From the NCBI GenBank assembly GCA_009784555.1, contig WRBO01000001.1, forward strand, positions 48,758-112,757: a stretch of 64,000 bases of DNA. The letters are read 5' to 3'. Position numbers and translations under genes: made by a program. The stretch comes from Bacillota bacterium. GTDB lineage: Bacteria; Bacillota; Clostridia; Christensenellales; UBA1242. Of the stretch, positions 41,932-51,671 are shown piece by piece (position 1 is the stretch's first letter; each line of letters starts with the position of its first letter). The notes beneath the pieces are model-generated. The model made no database searches. It was not told the origin of the DNA and saw nothing but the letters and a program-made list of their open reading frames with translations.

Positions 41932-44274
41932 CTATTTTCTCCTCCTCTGGTGCGTTGGTTCGGGGTTTGTGTCGTCCGTGGTTGGGGGTTGTGGTTTTGC
42001 TTCCTTTTTGGGGCGGATTTTGCGTTTTTCCCCTCGTGTGTCGAATGGGTTTGCGGGCGGTGGTTCGCCGTCAAAGTGTTCCATTCTTTGGCGGAATGTT
42101 GCCATGCGGGCGGCGCGACGGCGTTCGATTGCGTGCGTGCGGGCGATTCGTTGGCGTGTCGAGCGGAAGACAAACAACAGATATAGCACCGCGATAACGA
42201 AAGCCACGACAGCAAAGAGGACGTAGATGAAAGTAGAGGGGTCAGTTGGTGTGATGACGGGACGAAGGCGCAGGAGTTCCACGGACATGAGGATGATTAT
42301 TTGGGCCTCGCGCACCAAGTCCATTGTTGCCTCGGGGTTATTCATGATTGATAGTGCCAATGTGATTGCGGTGTCGAAGGTTGTCCATGTTTCGGGGGTG
42401 AAGGCGTCTTCCCCGCCGCGAAGTTCGACATACATGAGGGCGTTCGTGATGGTGTTGGCGAGTGAAAGGCGGTTTGGCAACAAGAGTCCGCGCGCGTGGG
42501 TGACGGCGGCGGTGATTTCATTGTTAGTTGTGTCGGGGTTGTTAAAGAGGTCGAGGAGTGTTTCATTAACATAGCGGATAAAGTTGGCGACGCTTTGGTA
42601 TGTGTAGTCGCTGTATGATGTGGTGCCGTCAAGAAATCCCTGGGCCCGAATGATTAGGTCGAATGCGGGACGGCGGTTTATTTCGGCGGTGTTGGTGTTC
42701 CAGTTGCGGTTGTCGTCCGCGTCGGATAATGCGGTGTTTAGTATCGTTATTGTGTTGTTTAGTTCCGCCATGTTTACGGTGAAAACAAAGTCAAATTCAT
42801 TTATGCGTGCGATGGCATCATTGAATGATGCGGCAAAGGTGCGTGACCATGCAAAGTTAAAGCGATGGGCCGTGGCGAAGGTTTCAAGGACGCGCAGGAT
42901 ATAGTCGCGCAAGATGTCCAGCCGTTCCATATATGCCGCATCGTGGGTTGGTGTGGTGATGTCGGGGTCGTGGTTAGCGATGAGTAAAGCATCGAAATCC
43001 GCAAATGCACGGTGCAGGTCGAACACGGTGGAGTTTGTGTTTGCGCGAACCGAGATTGCCATTTGGCGAGTCATGCTGAAGTTTATCCATTCGGCCTCGG
43101 TAAAAAAATGTGTTGCGTTGACGCCCGCGGTTGCGGCTATTGCCGTGTCCAGAGGTGTTTGCGCGGCAGAAGTCAAAAGGTCGAGCGCGTGTTGCAGTAG
43201 GTTCGCGGCGGTCGCAATTTCGGATGGGGATGATGTGGCGGTGTCATTTATATAGATAGCGCGAGTTAGGGCGGTATCCAACATCATCCAAGACGCGGGG
43301 GTGACGAATGATTGGCGGATTGTTTGTGCCAGTTCAATCACAGATATCAAATCGGTGCGAACGGCGCGGAGGCCATCCCCCGCCGCGGATAGATAGGTGT
43401 ACGCCGCGACCAATTCGGCGATGGTCATGTCGGTCATGTCTTGGATAGTTTTCATGGCATCGCGTATTGTTTCGCGGGATTCGGTTGTGAAGTTTGGGTC
43501 ATCAAGCACGAGTGTCAAAGTCTCTATGAGATTTTGCAGGTTGGTATAGTCGGCGACCAGTAAATTAGGAACGTCGGAGAGGCTTTTGATGTACGCGTTG
43601 ATTTGTTCCAAAGTCCGCGTTGGCGAATCAACGAGGGCGGTTGCATTTGATATCATGGTGTAGACGTATTGGAAGCTGTCCTTTGTGAACATGTGAGTGT
43701 CTGTGTTTGGAACAAAGCCCGCGTCAAGATATCCTTGGGCCGTTGAGATGGCGGCGACAAGGTCGGTTGTATCGGGTAATACACGGGCATCAAGGCCAGC
43801 GATTGCGGATTCCAGTTCACGATATGCCGCAACGGTTGATGCCAATATGATGTGCCCAGTATTCACACGTGCGGTTTGTTCGGCGGCAAAGGCGTCTTCG
43901 CGTGCGGTTGATAGTGTTGCAATGGATGCGGGCGTGAATTCGGCCGCGCGGAGTTCATAGGCGGTTGCGGTTGCAATAAGATCCTCTATCAATGGAATAT
44001 CGAATTGCAGAGCCGCGAGTGCGTGGATGACGACATCAATTGCCTTTTCGTCGGTTTCGACAAATGCCAGAGCATCGACAAGGGTTGTCCGTGTGCCCTC
44101 GGTCATAAAATCGCCATAGTTGGCAAGGGTTGCGGTGGCAGTAGTGACAGGGTCGAGGCCCGAGGCACGTACGGAAAAATGGAGCGTTGGTTGGCGGACA
44201 AGGAAAATACCGCATGCAAGTAAAACACATGCGGCAAGAATTGTGATGCGCGAAAGAGTTTTCTTTTGTTGCAT
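41932..44274 (-). CDS. Surface protein with three-helix (FIVAR-like) repeats and one C-terminal membrane helix
   Basis: 780 residues. An N-terminal signal or anchor (about 8-26) is followed by many helical repeats with the pattern A..LL, (F)T..W..L..A...A, L..A...L (for example TPASWMMLDTALTRAI, TPETWTTFDTAITLAL), typical of FIVAR-type extracellular modules. A transmembrane helix (about 690-715) precedes an Arg-rich cytoplasmic tail ending PTHQRRRK. GGGGGAC lies before the ATG. It stands directly upstream of the ABC fusion, so an extracytoplasmic partner or ligand-sensing role for that transporter is a fair guess. Confidence 0.7.
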   Translation of the reverse strand: MQQKKTLSRITILAACVLLACGIFLVRQPTLHFSVRASGLDPVTTATATLANYGDFMTEGTRTTLVDALAFVETDEKAIDVVIHALAALQFDIPLIEDLIATATAYELRAAEFTPASIATLSTAREDAFAAEQTARVNTGHIILASTVAAYRELESAIAGLDARVLPDTTDLVAAISTAQGYLDAGFVPNTDTHMFTKDSFQYVYTMISNATALVDSPTRTLEQINAYIKSLSDVPNLLVADYTNLQNLIETLTLVLDDPNFTTESRETIRDAMKTIQDMTDMTIAELVAAYTYLSAAGDGLRAVRTDLISVIELAQTIRQSFVTPASWMMLDTALTRAIYINDTATSSPSEIATAANLLQHALDLLTSAAQTPLDTAIAATAGVNATHFFTEAEWINFSMTRQMAISVRANTNSTVFDLHRAFADFDALLIANHDPDITTPTHDAAYMERLDILRDYILRVLETFATAHRFNFAWSRTFAASFNDAIARINEFDFVFTVNMAELNNTITILNTALSDADDNRNWNTNTAEINRRPAFDLIIRAQGFLDGTTSYSDYTYQSVANFIRYVNETLLDLFNNPDTTNNEITAAVTHARGLLLPNRLSLANTITNALMYVELRGGEDAFTPETWTTFDTAITLALSIMNNPEATMDLVREAQIIILMSVELLRLRPVITPTDPSTFIYVLFAVVAFVIAVLYLLFVFRSTRQRIARTHAIERRRAARMATFRQRMEHFDGEPPPANPFDTRGEKRKIRPKKEAKPQPPTTDDTNPEPTHQRRRK

Positions 44275-44319
44275 CGTCCCCCCAAGCCAGTTCGGTTATA
44301 ATAGTTTACCCAAAATGTG

Positions 44320-45516
44320 TTATTTCGCCAAATCAATTACAGATAAAATATCATCAATTTTAAGCATGCCATAGCCACCGAGTTTGGTGTCGGGGCCATA
44401 GATTTCGCGGGCATCCGATTTGACCTTTTGCGGGTCGATACCAATTTCGGAAAGGGTCAGGGCCAAGCCAATTGAACGATACCAGGTTCGGAGTGCGGCA
44501 ATCCCCCGCTCTGTTGATGATGTGCCCATGACATGGCGGCAAAATTGTTCGATACGGTGCGGTTTTGTTTTTGCAACGTGTTCCATCCATGCGGGAAAGA
44601 ATATTGCCAAGCCCGCGCCGTGTGCGATGTTGTGGATACCCGACAGCAGTTTGTTTTCCATCCTATGTGTGGCCCAGTCTTGGGTGTCACGGCCCAGGGA
44701 GAGCATGCTGTTATGCGCCAATGTTCCCGTTAGGCAGAATTCGGCCCAGAGTTGATAGTATTCATCGGTCGTATGTTTCGATTTGTCGGTGTGCAGTTGG
44801 TAGAGTTTTGGTGCGATTTCAAGCATGGCGCGCATTGCGCCAACGAGCAGTTCGTCGGTGATACGGACATGTGTTTGTGGTGACATATAGCGTTCAAGGA
44901 GGTGCGCGAAAATGTCGGATGCGCCATAGCCGATTTGCGGCGCGGGCAATGTGAACATATATCGCGGGTTTACGAATGCGAATCGGGGGCGAATGGCCTC
45001 GGACCCCGTTGCGTATTTTTGGCCGGTTTTGTCTTCGCGGACGACGCTGGCTGTGCTGTTTTCGCTGCCTGCCGCCGGCAGAGTTAGAACCGCGCCTACC
45101 GGTAGTGCGCCGTATGGACCGTCTTCGTCATCGTCGCCCACGCCATCGCGGAAAATCTTCCATGCGTCTTGGTTTTTGTATGCGCCGATTGCGATGAATT
45201 TTGCCGCGTCGATGACACTGCCCCCGCCTATCGCCAGGACAAAATCGACCTTTTCATGACGAGCCAGTTCAACACCCGCAAGCGCATTTGACAGCAACGG
45301 GTTGGCGACAATTCCGCCGTGTTCGACAATGGCGATTTTTGCGGATTTCAATTCGCCTATAATCTTGTCAAAGAGGCCCGAAGTTTTGACCGAGCCAGAG
45401 CCATAGCAAAGCAGGACGCGTTTGCCGCCGTGCCGTTTGACGGCCGCCGCGATTTCCGTTTCGGGGTGGTCGCCAAAGATTAATTCGCATCTGTTTTCGT
45501 ATATAAAGTTGTTCAT
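44320..45516 (-). CDS. Iron-containing alcohol dehydrogenase (butanol dehydrogenase-like)
   Basis: 398 residues, group III alcohol dehydrogenase. It reduces aldehydes with NAD(P)H. Visible are the cofactor loop GGGSVIDAAKFIA (about residue 98), and metal ligands in YGASDIFAHLLERY and HNIAHGAGLAIFFPAW. Length and the N-terminal FIYENRCELIFG fit the YqhD/butanol dehydrogenase subgroup. The ATG at 45516 with GGAGG upstream is chosen; the longer reading frame runs through the tRNA-Leu gene and is spurious. Confidence 0.93.
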   Translation of the reverse strand: MNNFIYENRCELIFGDHPETEIAAAVKRHGGKRVLLCYGSGSVKTSGLFDKIIGELKSAKIAIVEHGGIVANPLLSNALAGVELARHEKVDFVLAIGGGSVIDAAKFIAIGAYKNQDAWKIFRDGVGDDDEDGPYGALPVGAVLTLPAAGSENSTASVVREDKTGQKYATGSEAIRPRFAFVNPRYMFTLPAPQIGYGASDIFAHLLERYMSPQTHVRITDELLVGAMRAMLEIAPKLYQLHTDKSKHTTDEYYQLWAEFCLTGTLAHNSMLSLGRDTQDWATHRMENKLLSGIHNIAHGAGLAIFFPAWMEHVAKTKPHRIEQFCRHVMGTSSTERGIAALRTWYRSIGLALTLSEIGIDPQKVKSDAREIYGPDTKLGGYGMLKIDDILSVIDLAK

Positions 45517-45684
45517 TTTTTTGCCTCCGAAACGAGGATACCACAGATAAGTCCTTGCATAAAACATATATCTCGTGGTATTATTGTGTTGTTCCAAAAA
45601 TGTGCTTGGGTGGTGTTGTGAAGTCGTGAGACCGAAATGTCGAACAAAGGGCAGACGCGCCATTACAAGCAAAGTACAACCCGT

Positions 45685-45770
45685 GCCTGGGTGGTGGAAT
45701 GGCAGACGCGGTGGACTCAAAATCCTCTGTCCGCAAGGACGTGCCGGTTCAAGTCCGGCCTCAGGCACCA
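45685..45770 (+). tRNA. tRNA-Leu (anticodon CAA)
   Basis: 86 nt. Acceptor arms GCCTGGG/CTCAGGC pair over 7 bp (one G-T). The anticodon loop CTCAAAA gives CAA. A long variable arm GTCC-GCAA-GGAC marks a class II tRNA, the T arm is GCCGGTTCAAGTCCGGC, and discriminator A plus CCA are encoded. The anticodon stem has one apparent mismatch (T-T). Confidence 0.95.
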
Positions 45771-45778
45771 TAACAAAT

Positions 45779-45804
45779 TAAAAAGCGCACTATGCGCTTT
45801 TTTC
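45779..45804 (+). terminator. Terminator after tRNA-Leu
   Basis: AAAAGCGCA/TGCGCTTTTTT with a short loop, 10 nt after the tRNA. Confidence 0.85.
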
Positions 45805-45862
45805 GTGGGCGGTATGACTTTGTGGGCGTTCGCGGCGGGTGTGTGTTTGGTATAATGCTAGG

Positions 45863-46396
45863 GTGAGAACAGTAATTAATGGGGCGGGCATGCCCAATTT
45901 GAACAACTGGGACGGGTTGTTGCGTCAATGTGAAAAGTGGCACAGCTATGGCTTGTCTATGGTTGGTGAGAACGAAGCGGAGGCCGAGGAGGCGTTTAGC
46001 ACGTGTTTGGATTTGCGGACAGAATTGGCCGAAAAAATTCAGACGGTTTTCGAGAACACGGCCGCGAACGGCATGTTGAACGAGAGCGATGAGGGTGGTT
46101 ACGATTTGTGGGTGAAGTTGTTCGCGGCGGCACCGCGAGTTAACAAGCGATACAACATTACATTGAATGCACGGTCGACCGACGAGGGGCCAGAGTTTAA
46201 TTTGCGCAATATCAAAAATGGAAAGTTTAGGCAACAGGTCAGAAATACGGCTAATTCGTGCAAGGAGTTGGGATTAGATGATGGCAGTGCCACGACAATG
46301 AAAGAAATGGATTTGGATGAAATTCGGAAGGCTATTCGTGCACGCGAGTTAGCGGCGTTGCGTAATGCGCCAAGTTATGCGATGGCCGATTTATAA
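45863..46396 (+). CDS. Hypothetical soluble protein
   Basis: 177 residues, acidic and helical, no family recognised. The GTG at 45863 (VRTVINGAGMPNLNNWDG) is chosen because TATAAT (45851-45856) ends 6 nt before it; no Shine-Dalgarno exists for it or for the internal ATG. Ala/Glu-rich ENEAEAEEAFSTCLDLRTEL and a C-terminal IRKAIRARELAALR helix are the clearest features. It converges with the next small gene, with no gap between the two stops. Confidence 0.6.
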   Translation: MRTVINGAGMPNLNNWDGLLRQCEKWHSYGLSMVGENEAEAEEAFSTCLDLRTELAEKIQTVFENTAANGMLNESDEGGYDLWVKLFAAAPRVNKRYNITLNARSTDEGPEFNLRNIKNGKFRQQVRNTANSCKELGLDDGSATTMKEMDLDEIRKAIRARELAALRNAPSYAMADL

Positions 46397-46618
46397 TCAA
46401 GCGGGAGCCAAGGATGGTTCACTTTTGTTTGTGTGGGGGCCCAGGAGGGTTTCGGTGGCGGCGAGGGTTAGTGCGCCGTAACCGATTTTCGTCCAGGCCA
46501 GGGCCGCCGAGCCCGCGCCAAGTGCAAGCATTCCCGCACCCGCGCCGATTGCGAGGACGCTTGTAACCAAGCTGGTTGCGCGAAACAAGTTTTTCAGGAA
46601 ACTGCTTTTCTTTTTCAT
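46397..46618 (-). CDS. Small alanine/glycine-rich membrane protein
   Basis: 73 residues: a basic MKKKSSFLKNLFR start, two hydrophobic segments rich in Ala/Gly (about 17-42 and 46-58) and a polar tail. No family recognised. On its strand TGC-TATAAT ends 6 nt before the ATG, with no Shine-Dalgarno, so it has its own leaderless promoter. Short, but promoter placement and composition support it as real. Confidence 0.55.
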   Translation of the reverse strand: MKKKSSFLKNLFRATSLVTSVLAIGAGAGMLALGAGSAALAWTKIGYGALTLAATETLLGPHTNKSEPSLAPA

Positions 46619-46644
46619 ACATTTATTATAGCATTTTTCTATTA

Positions 46645-46989
46645 TTAATGCAACTCTTTTTCGGGGTCGATGTTGTCCTCCCCTGTTTCTTCCGTGGATT
46701 GTTCCATCCAGTATGGGTCGGAATCGTCCCAGTCACCGTCTTCGTCGCCGAGGGTCATTTCGTCTTCGGTTGGCCATTTGCCCATTTTGCGCATGATGAA
46801 ATATGTCAGCCAGGTGGCGGCGATGATAAAGACAGCCAGACCAAGAAAGAGGCCCCAAGCGAGAAAGTTTACCCCAGAGGAGGCGGTGCCGCCACCCGAA
46901 AGTGAGATATCCAGGATTGACATCACCGAGATGAGGGTCATTGTGCCGATGAACGATATGGCGATGCAAAGGGCAATTAGTCTGCGCAT
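46645..46989 (-). CDS. Small membrane protein with acidic tail
   Basis: 114 residues with two hydrophobic helices (about 5-27 and 43-67) and a strongly acidic C-terminus (DEDGDWDDSD, STEETGEDN). AAAGGAGA stands before the ATG. The start lies inside the end of the eight-helix membrane protein gene (13-nt overlap), so the two are co-translated. No family recognised. Confidence 0.6.
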   Translation of the reverse strand: MRRLIALCIAISFIGTMTLISVMSILDISLSGGGTASSGVNFLAWGLFLGLAVFIIAATWLTYFIMRKMGKWPTEDEMTLGDEDGDWDDSDPYWMEQSTEETGEDNIDPEKELH

Positions 46990-47816
46990 TGTTGGGGTCT
47001 CCTTTTATTTTGGATTAGTTGGTAGGATAGCGAGATGATTGGGAGGAGGAAGATAAAGGCGACAAAATACAAATCACGTGATAACGGACGGGGCCACCAA
47101 AGCAGGTCAGCAGTCACAAAGATTGAAAATGCAGCCACGTTTATCCATATAGCTAAAATCATGGCGATGAAAAGTATTCGTGCGCGAGATCTAAAAAATA
47201 TTACGAGGGCCAGTATTATGAATTTCACAATGGAGGTTATTAGTACTACGGGTGGCATGAACTCCATTATTCGGGGTTTGGGGCCGCTTGGACAGAACGC
47301 ATCTATATCTAGTAAACAGCCATAATCATGTCTATCGAAATTTATACTTTGACCAATACCCCACAGAAGTGATAAAGATGCCAAGATAATAAGATAGCTA
47401 AACGTACCCCAAAAAAGGATTTTGAGTGCCTTGGTGCGGTCGTGGTTATATATTTGCCAAGCGAAATAAACGATAGGCAGGAACAGAGCGAGACCGATGA
47501 AGATTTCTTGGGTCAGTGTTGTTTCAACATGCCATCCCCCGTTAGCGATTGAAAAGACCGCGAACGAGAAAAGGATTATTGCGTGGGTTATGATAAGCAG
47601 AACCATAGCTGGCACTCGGTACTCTTTTGATGCGACCAATACACCAAGGAGTAAAAGTTGGACTATTGCAGTTATTTGGGAGAGGGAGAGTGCCCGCGAC
47701 ATTGTTTGGTTGCCAAACGGCCCGATTACAAAACCCAAAGCAAAGATTAACGCCGAGAGGAGTACCGCGTAACAAAAAGCTCCCCAAAATATAATCTTTT
47801 GTGAGTTGTGTTCCAT
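46977..47816 (-). CDS. Membrane protein with an internal duplication
   Basis: 279 residues with about eight hydrophobic helices in two similar halves: KIIFWGAFCYAVLLSAL (about 7-23) matches KILFWGTFSYLIILASL (about 134-150); the AFSIAN and AFSIFV helices and the half ends FLPIVYFAWQIYNHDRTK and LLPIISLSYQLIQNKRRP also match. No family recognised. TGA-TAGAAT on its strand ends 6 nt before the ATG. It is the first gene of a two-gene unit with the acidic-tailed protein. Confidence 0.65.
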   Translation of the reverse strand: MEHNSQKIIFWGAFCYAVLLSALIFALGFVIGPFGNQTMSRALSLSQITAIVQLLLLGVLVASKEYRVPAMVLLIITHAIILFSFAVFSIANGGWHVETTLTQEIFIGLALFLPIVYFAWQIYNHDRTKALKILFWGTFSYLIILASLSLLWGIGQSINFDRHDYGCLLDIDAFCPSGPKPRIMEFMPPVVLITSIVKFIILALVIFFRSRARILFIAMILAIWINVAAFSIFVTADLLWWPRPLSRDLYFVAFIFLLPIISLSYQLIQNKRRPQQCAD

Positions 47817-47879
47817 GGTTTTATTCTATCATAACTGCGGCGGTGAGGGGTTAGTTAATTTCTTCACCATAGAAAGGTT

Positions 47880-47915
47880 TCTGGGCCGTGTTATAAATGT
47901 GAGCATAGCTCACGA
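47880..47915. repeat. Solo hairpin related to the type A repeat
   Basis: GTGAG-CATAG-CTCAC at the very end of the helicase gene has the same loop and inner stem as the first hairpin of the type A element (GCGAG-CATAG-CTCGC), with a compensated base pair. The helicase stop codon lies in its stem. It may be a remnant of an element, or a transcript-end hairpin without a T-run. Confidence 0.5.
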
Positions 47916-50900
47916 ATATAGGGAAACCATAGTTAGGATTTTTTGGGTTTCGTTGTCGCGGTCGTTCCACCATGTGTTAGAAAATAGGCGGTGGATGTGC
48001 CAGCCACGGCCAGTGAAGTATTTACGGCGGTGGATGTCGCGTTCACGGGCGGCCGGTTGGGTGACATAGAGTTTGTCGTCCAGTTCAATGCCCAGGACAT
48101 ATTGACCGTCCGCGTTTTTTATGGCCAGGTCGATTTTATAGGAACCCATACCGACACCCGTGTGGATGGTGTGGCCGGTCGGCAATTTGTCGGTGAGGAA
48201 TTCGGCGACATCGCGTTCAAAGCGTTCGAGGCTGCGTTCCGCCATCTTTGCCGCACGTGCGTTAAGGGTGGACAGAACAAGGGCGGCGGCATCCGAGTCG
48301 CGGTTTGAAACGGCGCGAGTGTATTCAAGGTATCGGCGCAATAGGCGCGGGCCATCGTTTTTCAAATCGTCAACGATGAGGTCTTCGGGGTCGATAGATG
48401 TTACAACAATAATCTTTTTGCGTGAACGCGAGATTGCGACGTTCAAGCGGTTTTCGCCACCGCTCTGGTTCAACCAACCAAAGTTACGGTTCAGGCGGCC
48501 ATCCTTGTCTTTTGCGTATGCAAAGCTGAAGATTATTATGTCCCGTTCGTCCCCTTGGACATTTTCGATGTTTTTTATGAAGAGGCCGATGTCCTGGCCC
48601 TCGTCTTTGCGTGCGAATTCCGTGTTGACCAATTGGGCGAATTCGGCGTCTTTTCGCATGGCGGCGTCAAGAACATCCATAATCAGGTCGCGTTGGTTAG
48701 AGTTGAACGTTATCACCCCAATCGTGTCCATGTTCGTGCGGGTTTCCAGATGTTCACGGATAAGCTTTACTACATGGTCGGCCTCGGCACGGTTTGCCCT
48801 GTTCTCCCATGTTCCGTTTTTGACACGAATGACCTCTATCGGTGGTTTTTCGGGGATGACGGTGTTTGGCGAGACAAGGAGGCGTCCACCATAGAATGCG
48901 GCGTTTGAAAAGGCAATCAGTTCCTCGTAACGGCTGCGATAGTGGTAGTTCAGCATAACTTCGCTGTCGGCGAATTGTGTCTTGGCCAGGTCAAGGAGTG
49001 ATTCGACCTCTAGCGCGGCATTAACATCTTCATAGTCAATGTTATCATCATCGGCCGTGTCAATGCGACCCACACCCAGGGCGGATGGGCGCAGTTGTTT
49101 GTTGTCGCCACAGACAACTACCTTTTTCGCGCGGGCGACGGCGGGAATGCCGCGTTCGATATAAATTTGCGATGCCTCGTCAAATATCAGGAGGTCAAAC
49201 AGGTCATTTTCAAGTGGGAGGATTTCCGAGATAACCTCGGGTGTTAGGAGCCAGACCTTTACCCCTTTGAACAGTTCAAACCCAAAACGTTCGATGAATT
49301 TGTTGATTGACCATTTGCGTTTCATTTCGCTGATACGTTTCATTTCGCCCCAACGTTTGCCGGTTGCGATGAATTCGGCGAATGCCGTGTCCAAGGTTGC
49401 ACGCAGTTTTTGTTTCGTGACGGTGGTTTTATCGGCGATTTGTTCGGATACGCGGGTTATCAGGAATTCAAAGTTTTTCACGTTGTCGAACACGGTGCGG
49501 TTGTGGCTCTCGAACCGCTCGATGACCATGTATACCAGGAAGTCATAAAGGCCGCGACATGCACGGTCAACACAATCACATTCGGTCACGGTGTCACATA
49601 ATTCGACCACGGCGGCGATGTATTCGCGTTCATCCGATTCCAACGCGTTGTAAATTGCGCGGGTTTCGATAAACCTCTCCATCGCGTTTAATGACGGCAT
49701 AATGTCGGATGGTCGACGGAACATCTTGTCCCATTTTGCAAAGTATGGTTTTGCAATTTGTTTCAATTGCTTTTTTCGTTTGCCCCGACCGAACAGACGT
49801 TTGAAAATATTGGATTTCAGGAATTCTTCCTGGGCCGTGACGAACTCGCCAAATTCGGATGTCATTTTAATTCGGTCAAAACGGCCTACCCCGTCGCGCA
49901 GGAATTCCAACCACGGGAATTGTTTTAACAATCGGTGGTGGTCGGTTGCGGATTGCAATTTGTTCGGTTCGTTAAAGCCATTGAAAATGGTGCGGAGGCG
50001 CGGATAGGTAATTTTTTCCAAGTCATTTCGTGAAACCGTTTTCACATACGGTGTCAGGTCGAGCGATTGGTCATGGCGGAATGTGTTGCCGATGTTTTCC
50101 TGGTAAATGCGGAACATGGGCGCGCCCTTGCCGCTGTCGGTGTACAGGAGCTGTGCAATCGTGTCCAAGCGTTCGATATTGTTTTCAATGTCGGATGATA
50201 TCGCGCCCCAGGTCTCGTTGCTGAAGGGATTCGCCCTGTCACAGTTAAACAGGTTGACCAGTTGGCGGTAAAAATTTTCCTTGTCCCGAATATCCGCCAT
50301 GATTATGGAATATGTCGAGAGGTTCCCAAGGCGGGAATGAATTACGTCCAAGGCGGTTTTCTTTTGCGATACCATCAGGACGTTTTTGCCGCGGGTGGCA
50401 AAGTCGGAAATGAAACTGGTTATGACTTGGCTCTTGCCTGTGCCGGGCGGGCCGTGGACGACCAAGGCGTCTTCGTCACGGATTTTAACCAGGGCGTTTT
50501 CTTGACTGGCATTAAGTTCGTTTATATAAAACGTGTCGCGTTCGGAAAAGCCCGCACAGGCCGTTTCTTTACACTCTACGTTTTCATCATCGTTGGCGAA
50601 CGGGTCGGCGTTTTCGTCAAAGCCCGAAAGAAGTTGGTCAAGCATCACGCCCATATCGTTGCGGTCGCCCAATGTGCGATAGTCGCGTTGCATGGCACTG
50701 CTGTGTAATGCGAACTTGCCCAACACCGCCACGTTTTCAAATGTGAAATCGCCCGCGGGGAATTTTGGGAACTCGGCGGCCTTGTATTCCGTGAATTTGT
50801 CTATGCGGCCGACGCCCAGACTGCCCTCTATACGAATGCCAAATTCGCCAAAGTATTTTTGAATGTGACCGACGAAATCATAACCCATTGTGGTTTCGTC

Positions 50901-51671
50901 GTACACGTTGTTTGTTATTTCGTGACGGGTACCCGCAACCTTGTTTTGTAACAGTACCAAGTTCGTGTTAAACAGGATATCGCGTTTGGTATCAATACGC
51001 AGAGTGATGCTGTCTATACGCCGATTGACCTCTATTGGGAACAGGAGGAGTGGCGCACGAACGGTAAAATCCTCGGCTATGGTTTTTCCCATAACAAACG
51101 GGTAACCGATAAAAAGGTCGCTCTCGCCCGTTTCGCGTTCGTCACGCTCGACTTCCCTCATTAATGTTACGCCATTTTTCAAACGGCGTTCGTTGACCGC
51201 ACGATGTTCGCGGGCCAATGACGGGTCGGCCAGGCGCAGGGTCTTTTCTTCTCCCCGCAAAAACTTTGCCACCGACATGTTATAACTTTCATTACCGTCC
51301 CAGAACAGGTCAATTGCGGTTTTCGCGGTCAAACGTGCGGAATAAAGCAAACGGTTGCGGCGGGATATATTTACCAGCCTATCCTCTAACCGTCGCAAAG
51401 TCCGTTTGATTTCGGGGCGTAATTTCACAACACGCTTGCCCGCATTCAGGTATCGGTTAATCTCGGCCAGGAAAAAATCGCCGTATTTGTCGACGAATAC
51501 TTTGCCTATGCCTTTGATGGCTTCTAACTCTCCACGACTGCGCGGTTGCAATCGTGCCAAGTCGCGCAGGGCCTCGTCCGTGCATATTGTCGGGGTTCGG
51601 CCATTGGCGAAAAAGCGTATTTTCAGCTTCTCGCGGGTCTTGAAAAGTACTTCGTATAATCTCATATCCAT
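47910..51671 (-). CDS. HRDC-SF1 helicase-endonuclease (DUF4011/MTES_1575-like)
   Basis: 1,253 residues. An HRDC-like domain (about 20-75, GELEAIKGIGKVFVDKYG) is followed by a DUF4011-like region with RLVNISRRNRLLY, then an SF1 helicase core: Walker A HGPPGTGKSQ (about 408), LLIFDEASQI (about 837), GDNKQLRPSAL, and late motifs NVAISRSRKKIIVV. The last 100 residues form a Vsr/MTES_1575-type nuclease: KIDLAI, LGIELDDKLY, ARERDIHRRK, GWHIHRLFS. Such proteins occur in defence islands and in DNA or RNA repair. The start at 51671 follows TTGTCA-17-TATATT by 7 nt; 51707 would overlap that promoter. Confidence 0.85.
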   Translation of the reverse strand: MDMRLYEVLFKTREKLKIRFFANGRTPTICTDEALRDLARLQPRSRGELEAIKGIGKVFVDKYGDFFLAEINRYLNAGKRVVKLRPEIKRTLRRLEDRLVNISRRNRLLYSARLTAKTAIDLFWDGNESYNMSVAKFLRGEEKTLRLADPSLAREHRAVNERRLKNGVTLMREVERDERETGESDLFIGYPFVMGKTIAEDFTVRAPLLLFPIEVNRRIDSITLRIDTKRDILFNTNLVLLQNKVAGTRHEITNNVYDETTMGYDFVGHIQKYFGEFGIRIEGSLGVGRIDKFTEYKAAEFPKFPAGDFTFENVAVLGKFALHSSAMQRDYRTLGDRNDMGVMLDQLLSGFDENADPFANDDENVECKETACAGFSERDTFYINELNASQENALVKIRDEDALVVHGPPGTGKSQVITSFISDFATRGKNVLMVSQKKTALDVIHSRLGNLSTYSIIMADIRDKENFYRQLVNLFNCDRANPFSNETWGAISSDIENNIERLDTIAQLLYTDSGKGAPMFRIYQENIGNTFRHDQSLDLTPYVKTVSRNDLEKITYPRLRTIFNGFNEPNKLQSATDHHRLLKQFPWLEFLRDGVGRFDRIKMTSEFGEFVTAQEEFLKSNIFKRLFGRGKRKKQLKQIAKPYFAKWDKMFRRPSDIMPSLNAMERFIETRAIYNALESDEREYIAAVVELCDTVTECDCVDRACRGLYDFLVYMVIERFESHNRTVFDNVKNFEFLITRVSEQIADKTTVTKQKLRATLDTAFAEFIATGKRWGEMKRISEMKRKWSINKFIERFGFELFKGVKVWLLTPEVISEILPLENDLFDLLIFDEASQIYIERGIPAVARAKKVVVCGDNKQLRPSALGVGRIDTADDDNIDYEDVNAALEVESLLDLAKTQFADSEVMLNYHYRSRYEELIAFSNAAFYGGRLLVSPNTVIPEKPPIEVIRVKNGTWENRANRAEADHVVKLIREHLETRTNMDTIGVITFNSNQRDLIMDVLDAAMRKDAEFAQLVNTEFARKDEGQDIGLFIKNIENVQGDERDIIIFSFAYAKDKDGRLNRNFGWLNQSGGENRLNVAISRSRKKIIVVTSIDPEDLIVDDLKNDGPRLLRRYLEYTRAVSNRDSDAAALVLSTLNARAAKMAERSLERFERDVAEFLTDKLPTGHTIHTGVGMGSYKIDLAIKNADGQYVLGIELDDKLYVTQPAARERDIHRRKYFTGRGWHIHRLFSNTWWNDRDNETQKILTMVSLYS

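Noticed and set aside
45517..45771. N-terminal extension of the alcohol dehydrogenase frame
   Set aside because: It runs through the antisense of tRNA-Leu; GGAGG and family length support the start at 45516.
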